Program-made: the position numbers and the translations under genes
Assembly (NCBI RefSeq): GCF_900114895.1
Contig: NZ_FOUO01000001.1
Coordinates: 248,001-312,000, forward strand
Source: Ectothiorhodospira mobilis
Lineage (GTDB): Bacteria; Pseudomonadota; Gammaproteobacteria; Ectothiorhodospirales; Ectothiorhodospiraceae
Reading direction: 5' to 3'
DNA: 64,000 nucleotides
Part shown: one piece after another, positions 62,028 through 64,000 of the stretch
How the letters are laid out: every line of letters starts with the position of its first letter
How positions within the stretch are numbered: the first letter of the stretch is position 1
The notes under the pieces: generated by a model
The model's database searches: none
What the model was told of the DNA's origin: nothing
What the model saw: the letters and a program-made list of their open reading frames with translations, nothing else

Positions 62028-62970
62028 GGGCATGCAGCGGGGCCAGGATCACCTCGGCCCCGAAGAGGAGCCTTCCATCCCCCATGATCCCCAGGCAACG
62101 ATGTCGCTGCCGATCGATGGCGGCCCCTGCCAGGCCCCGCTCCGGCGCCAGGAGGCTTGCCTCATCCACCAGGATATGCAGGCAGTCGTTGCTGCGCAGA
62201 CTCCGCGCCACGCGCTGATCCACGCTGATGTGGTGGGCCGTGTACACCAGCGGATCGGCGTAAAAATCAAACCCCTGTGCATCCGCCCGTTCCAGCAGGG
62301 CGCAGGAGAGCATCGATACCGGGACCATATCCGGGAAATTGATGCGATGTTCGATCTCATCGAAATACCAGGCCTGATCTGCCAGGGAGGCGGAGATCAG
62401 GTTCTTGGCGTTGCCGTTCATCATGTACTTGCGTTTGTGGAACCAGCCATCGGACCCGAGCGTCATGCGGTCCCCGGCGGCGGTCACCTCCGTGACGCCC
62501 AGACCGGTCTGGGCCAGGCCCTCCCGGAATACCGGGCAACTGGCCTCGCGCCCATCCCGGACGCTGCCCATGAGCACCATCCCCCCGGCCTTGCGCATGA
62601 TCACCCGATTGCTCAGCAGGGGATGCCCCGCCTCGTCCCGACCCTGACGCGTGGGCCGCACCTGCACCTGGAAAGGTTCCCCAGGGCGCAGTACGTCGGC
62701 AAAGGTGAACTGGTAGTTGCGCAGGACCGCCCCGGACCCATCCGCATCGGACCCGGACCGCTCCAGGGTGACCAGATACTCGGCGAGGCATTCCAGCTGG
62801 AACCCCAGCACGATGGGTCCGCCGAAGGGATTGCCCCGGATACGTTGCCAGCGGGTGCTGTCGTGGAAGGGGTTGAAGTCGTCGCTGGCGTTGCGCGCCA
62901 CGTCCACGTGGATCTGCTGGAAGGTCCGCCAGGTCTCCCCGGCGGGCAAGGGCACCGTCACCGCACTCAT
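62014..62970 (-). CDS. DUF3581 family protein (MaoC-like hotdog fold)
   Basis: A 318-residue protein of a gammaproteobacterial family of unknown function. The N-terminal part contains IHVDVARNASDDFNPFHDST, the NxxxDxNPxH pattern of MaoC/hydratase-like hotdog proteins, and FGGPIVLGFQLECLAEYLV. The second half (YMMNGNAKNLISASLADQAW) is a family-specific region. A role in acyl-thioester metabolism is possible from the fold only. GGAGGTGGG precedes the ATG at 62970. Confidence 0.82.
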   Translation of the reverse strand: MSAVTVPLPAGETWRTFQQIHVDVARNASDDFNPFHDSTRWQRIRGNPFGGPIVLGFQLECLAEYLVTLERSGSDADGSGAVLRNYQFTFADVLRPGEPFQVQVRPTRQGRDEAGHPLLSNRVIMRKAGGMVLMGSVRDGREASCPVFREGLAQTGLGVTEVTAAGDRMTLGSDGWFHKRKYMMNGNAKNLISASLADQAWYFDEIEHRINFPDMVPVSMLSCALLERADAQGFDFYADPLVYTAHHISVDQRVARSLRSNDCLHILVDEASLLAPERGLAGAAIDRQRHRCLGIMGDGRLLFGAEVILAPLHALTAR

Positions 62971-63013
62971 CCCACCTCCCTCCTCGGCTCAAGGCGGGAT
63001 CGGCCCGCCCGTT

Positions 63014-64000
63014 TCAGCAACGCGCCCGGCTGATGCGCAGCACCTCGGGGACCCGCCGCAAGCGGCGCATCATATCCGCCAGGTGCTTGCGGTCACGCAC
63101 ACTCAGGGTGAACGTGATGGTACTGACCTGGCCATCGCGTTCATCGAACGAGACGTTCTCGATATTGGAGCCCATGTCGGCGATGACCGCCGCCAGGCTG
63201 GCCAGCACCCCCCGCTTGTTGGCGGTCTGCACCCGGATGGCGGCGGCGTATTCCTGCTCCACCTCGTCGGACCAGGCCACCGGGACCCACTTATCGGGCC
63301 GGTCCCGGTACTCGGCCACGTTGCGGCACTTGTCGCGGTGGATCACCAGACCGCGCCCCGCGCTCATGACACCGACGATGGGGTCCCCGGGGATGGGATG
63401 GCAACACTTGGCGAAGGACAGCACCATGCCTTCGGTCCCCTTCACCGCCAGGGGACGCTCTTGGCGGCCGGGAGGGATCTCCCGCTCACTGCCGGCGGGA
63501 TCCCCATCCTCCCGGCACAGGCGGCGTGCCACCAGGGCGGCCATGCGGTTGCCCAGGCCCACGTCCCCCAGCAGGGTCTCCTGATCCGGCAGCTGGAGTT
63601 CCGCCAGCAGGGCCCGCATCCGCGCCTCCTCCACCTCTTCAAGGCGGATACCATAGGCTGAGAAGAGGGTCTTATCCAGCAAACGGCGCCCCAGATCCGC
63701 GGCCTCGTTCTGCTGCAGATTCTTGAGATAATGGCGAATGGCGGTGCGGGCCTTGCCGGTGACGACAAAGTCCAGCCAGGCGGGATTGGGACGTGCGCCG
63801 GGTGCGGTGACGATCTCCACCGTACGGCCGCTTTCCAGCCGGGTGGACAGGGGAGCCAGGCGGCGGTCGATCTTGGCGGCCACGCAGGTATTGCCCACAT
63901 CCGAGTGCACCGCATAGGCGAAATCCACCGCCGTGGCCCCCCGGGGCAGCTCCATGATCTCGCCCCGGGGGGTGAAGATGTAGACCTCCTCGGGGAAGAG
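63014..64000 (-). CDS. spoT: Bifunctional (p)ppGpp synthetase/hydrolase SpoT, C-terminal part
   Basis: The visible 329 codons are the C-terminal half of a RelA/SpoT protein; the hydrolase and synthetase domains lie beyond the right edge. Visible are the TGS domain (VYIFTPRGEIMELPRGATAV, FAYAVHSDVGN), the helical region with FVVTGKARTAIRHYLKNLQ, the zinc-finger/CC region (LSFAKCCHPIPGDPIVG) and the C-terminal ACT/RRM domain (NKRGVLASLAAVIADMGSNI). The FAYAVH segment and overall match favour SpoT over RelA. SpoT controls (p)ppGpp levels under nutrient stress. Confidence 0.93.
   Translation of the reverse strand, partial: LFPEEVYIFTPRGEIMELPRGATAVDFAYAVHSDVGNTCVAAKIDRRLAPLSTRLESGRTVEIVTAPGARPNPAWLDFVVTGKARTAIRHYLKNLQQNEAADLGRRLLDKTLFSAYGIRLEEVEEARMRALLAELQLPDQETLLGDVGLGNRMAALVARRLCREDGDPAGSEREIPPGRQERPLAVKGTEGMVLSFAKCCHPIPGDPIVGVMSAGRGLVIHRDKCRNVAEYRDRPDKWVPVAWSDEVEQEYAAAIRVQTANKRGVLASLAAVIADMGSNIENVSFDERDGQVSTITFTLSVRDRKHLADMMRRLRRVPEVLRISRARC

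Overview
The window is a very GC-rich, gene-dense piece of chromosome from a gammaproteobacterium. No rRNA, tRNA, CRISPR array, prophage or intact insertion sequence is visible. Gene content fits the Chromatiales, most likely Ectothiorhodospiraceae (Halorhodospira/Ectothiorhodospira-like). The clues are a BciB-like divinyl-chlorophyllide reductase, a very long pyruvate:ferredoxin oxidoreductase, a complete Rnf complex, a three-subunit Rhodospirillum-type transhydrogenase and a Tat-exported TRAP binding protein. The taxonomic placement is inference from gene content; BciB would make the organism a phototroph or a descendant of one.

Layout, left part (1-10.8 kb). A transketolase gene runs off the left edge. 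Divergent from it lie an MnmM-like methyltransferase, an NRAMP-like transporter lacking the usual metal ligands, and a hotdog thioesterase. On the minus strand follow rdgC and a three-gene signalling operon (REC-TPR regulator, soluble histidine kinase, GAF protein). Next is a scar: a truncated two-heme NapC/NirT-like gene abuts collapsed, frameshifted pieces of ccmC, ccmB and ccmA. Beyond cheV lies a C-terminal stump of ccmI.

Middle part (10.8-33 kb). bciB-like, priA, argS, a SPOR gene and hrpA run rightward. A heat-shock cluster of three Hsp20 genes follows, behind a near-consensus sigma-32 promoter. On the minus strand is the most striking locus: rnfB-nifJ-rnfC-rnfD-rnfG-rnfE-rnfA plus a small Cys-rich membrane protein, with overlapping or abutting reading frames and a perfect FNR/Anr box upstream. 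NifJ makes or uses reduced ferredoxin and Rnf exchanges those electrons with NAD(H) across the membrane, so the operon reads as one anaerobic ferredoxin module. RnfB and NifJ are both enlarged with extra iron-sulfur regions.

Right part (33-64 kb). This holds housekeeping and transport genes: DUF1841, a deaminase, DUF2939, a CPA2 antiporter, cytochrome b561, a CinA-N protein, hemH, an HNH nuclease, pntAA-pntAB-pntB, a patatin, a large MscS/MscK-type channel, gltB-gltD, glutathione peroxidase, a TRAP transporter, a TauE/SafE permease, an alpha/beta hydrolase, a DsbA-like protein, a small basic protein, DUF3581, and the 3' half of spoT running off the right edge. Two intergenic regions (43.6 kb and 58.8 kb) carry copies of a structured repeat. 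Its core is conserved, while its flanking arms differ between copies yet stay self-complementary.
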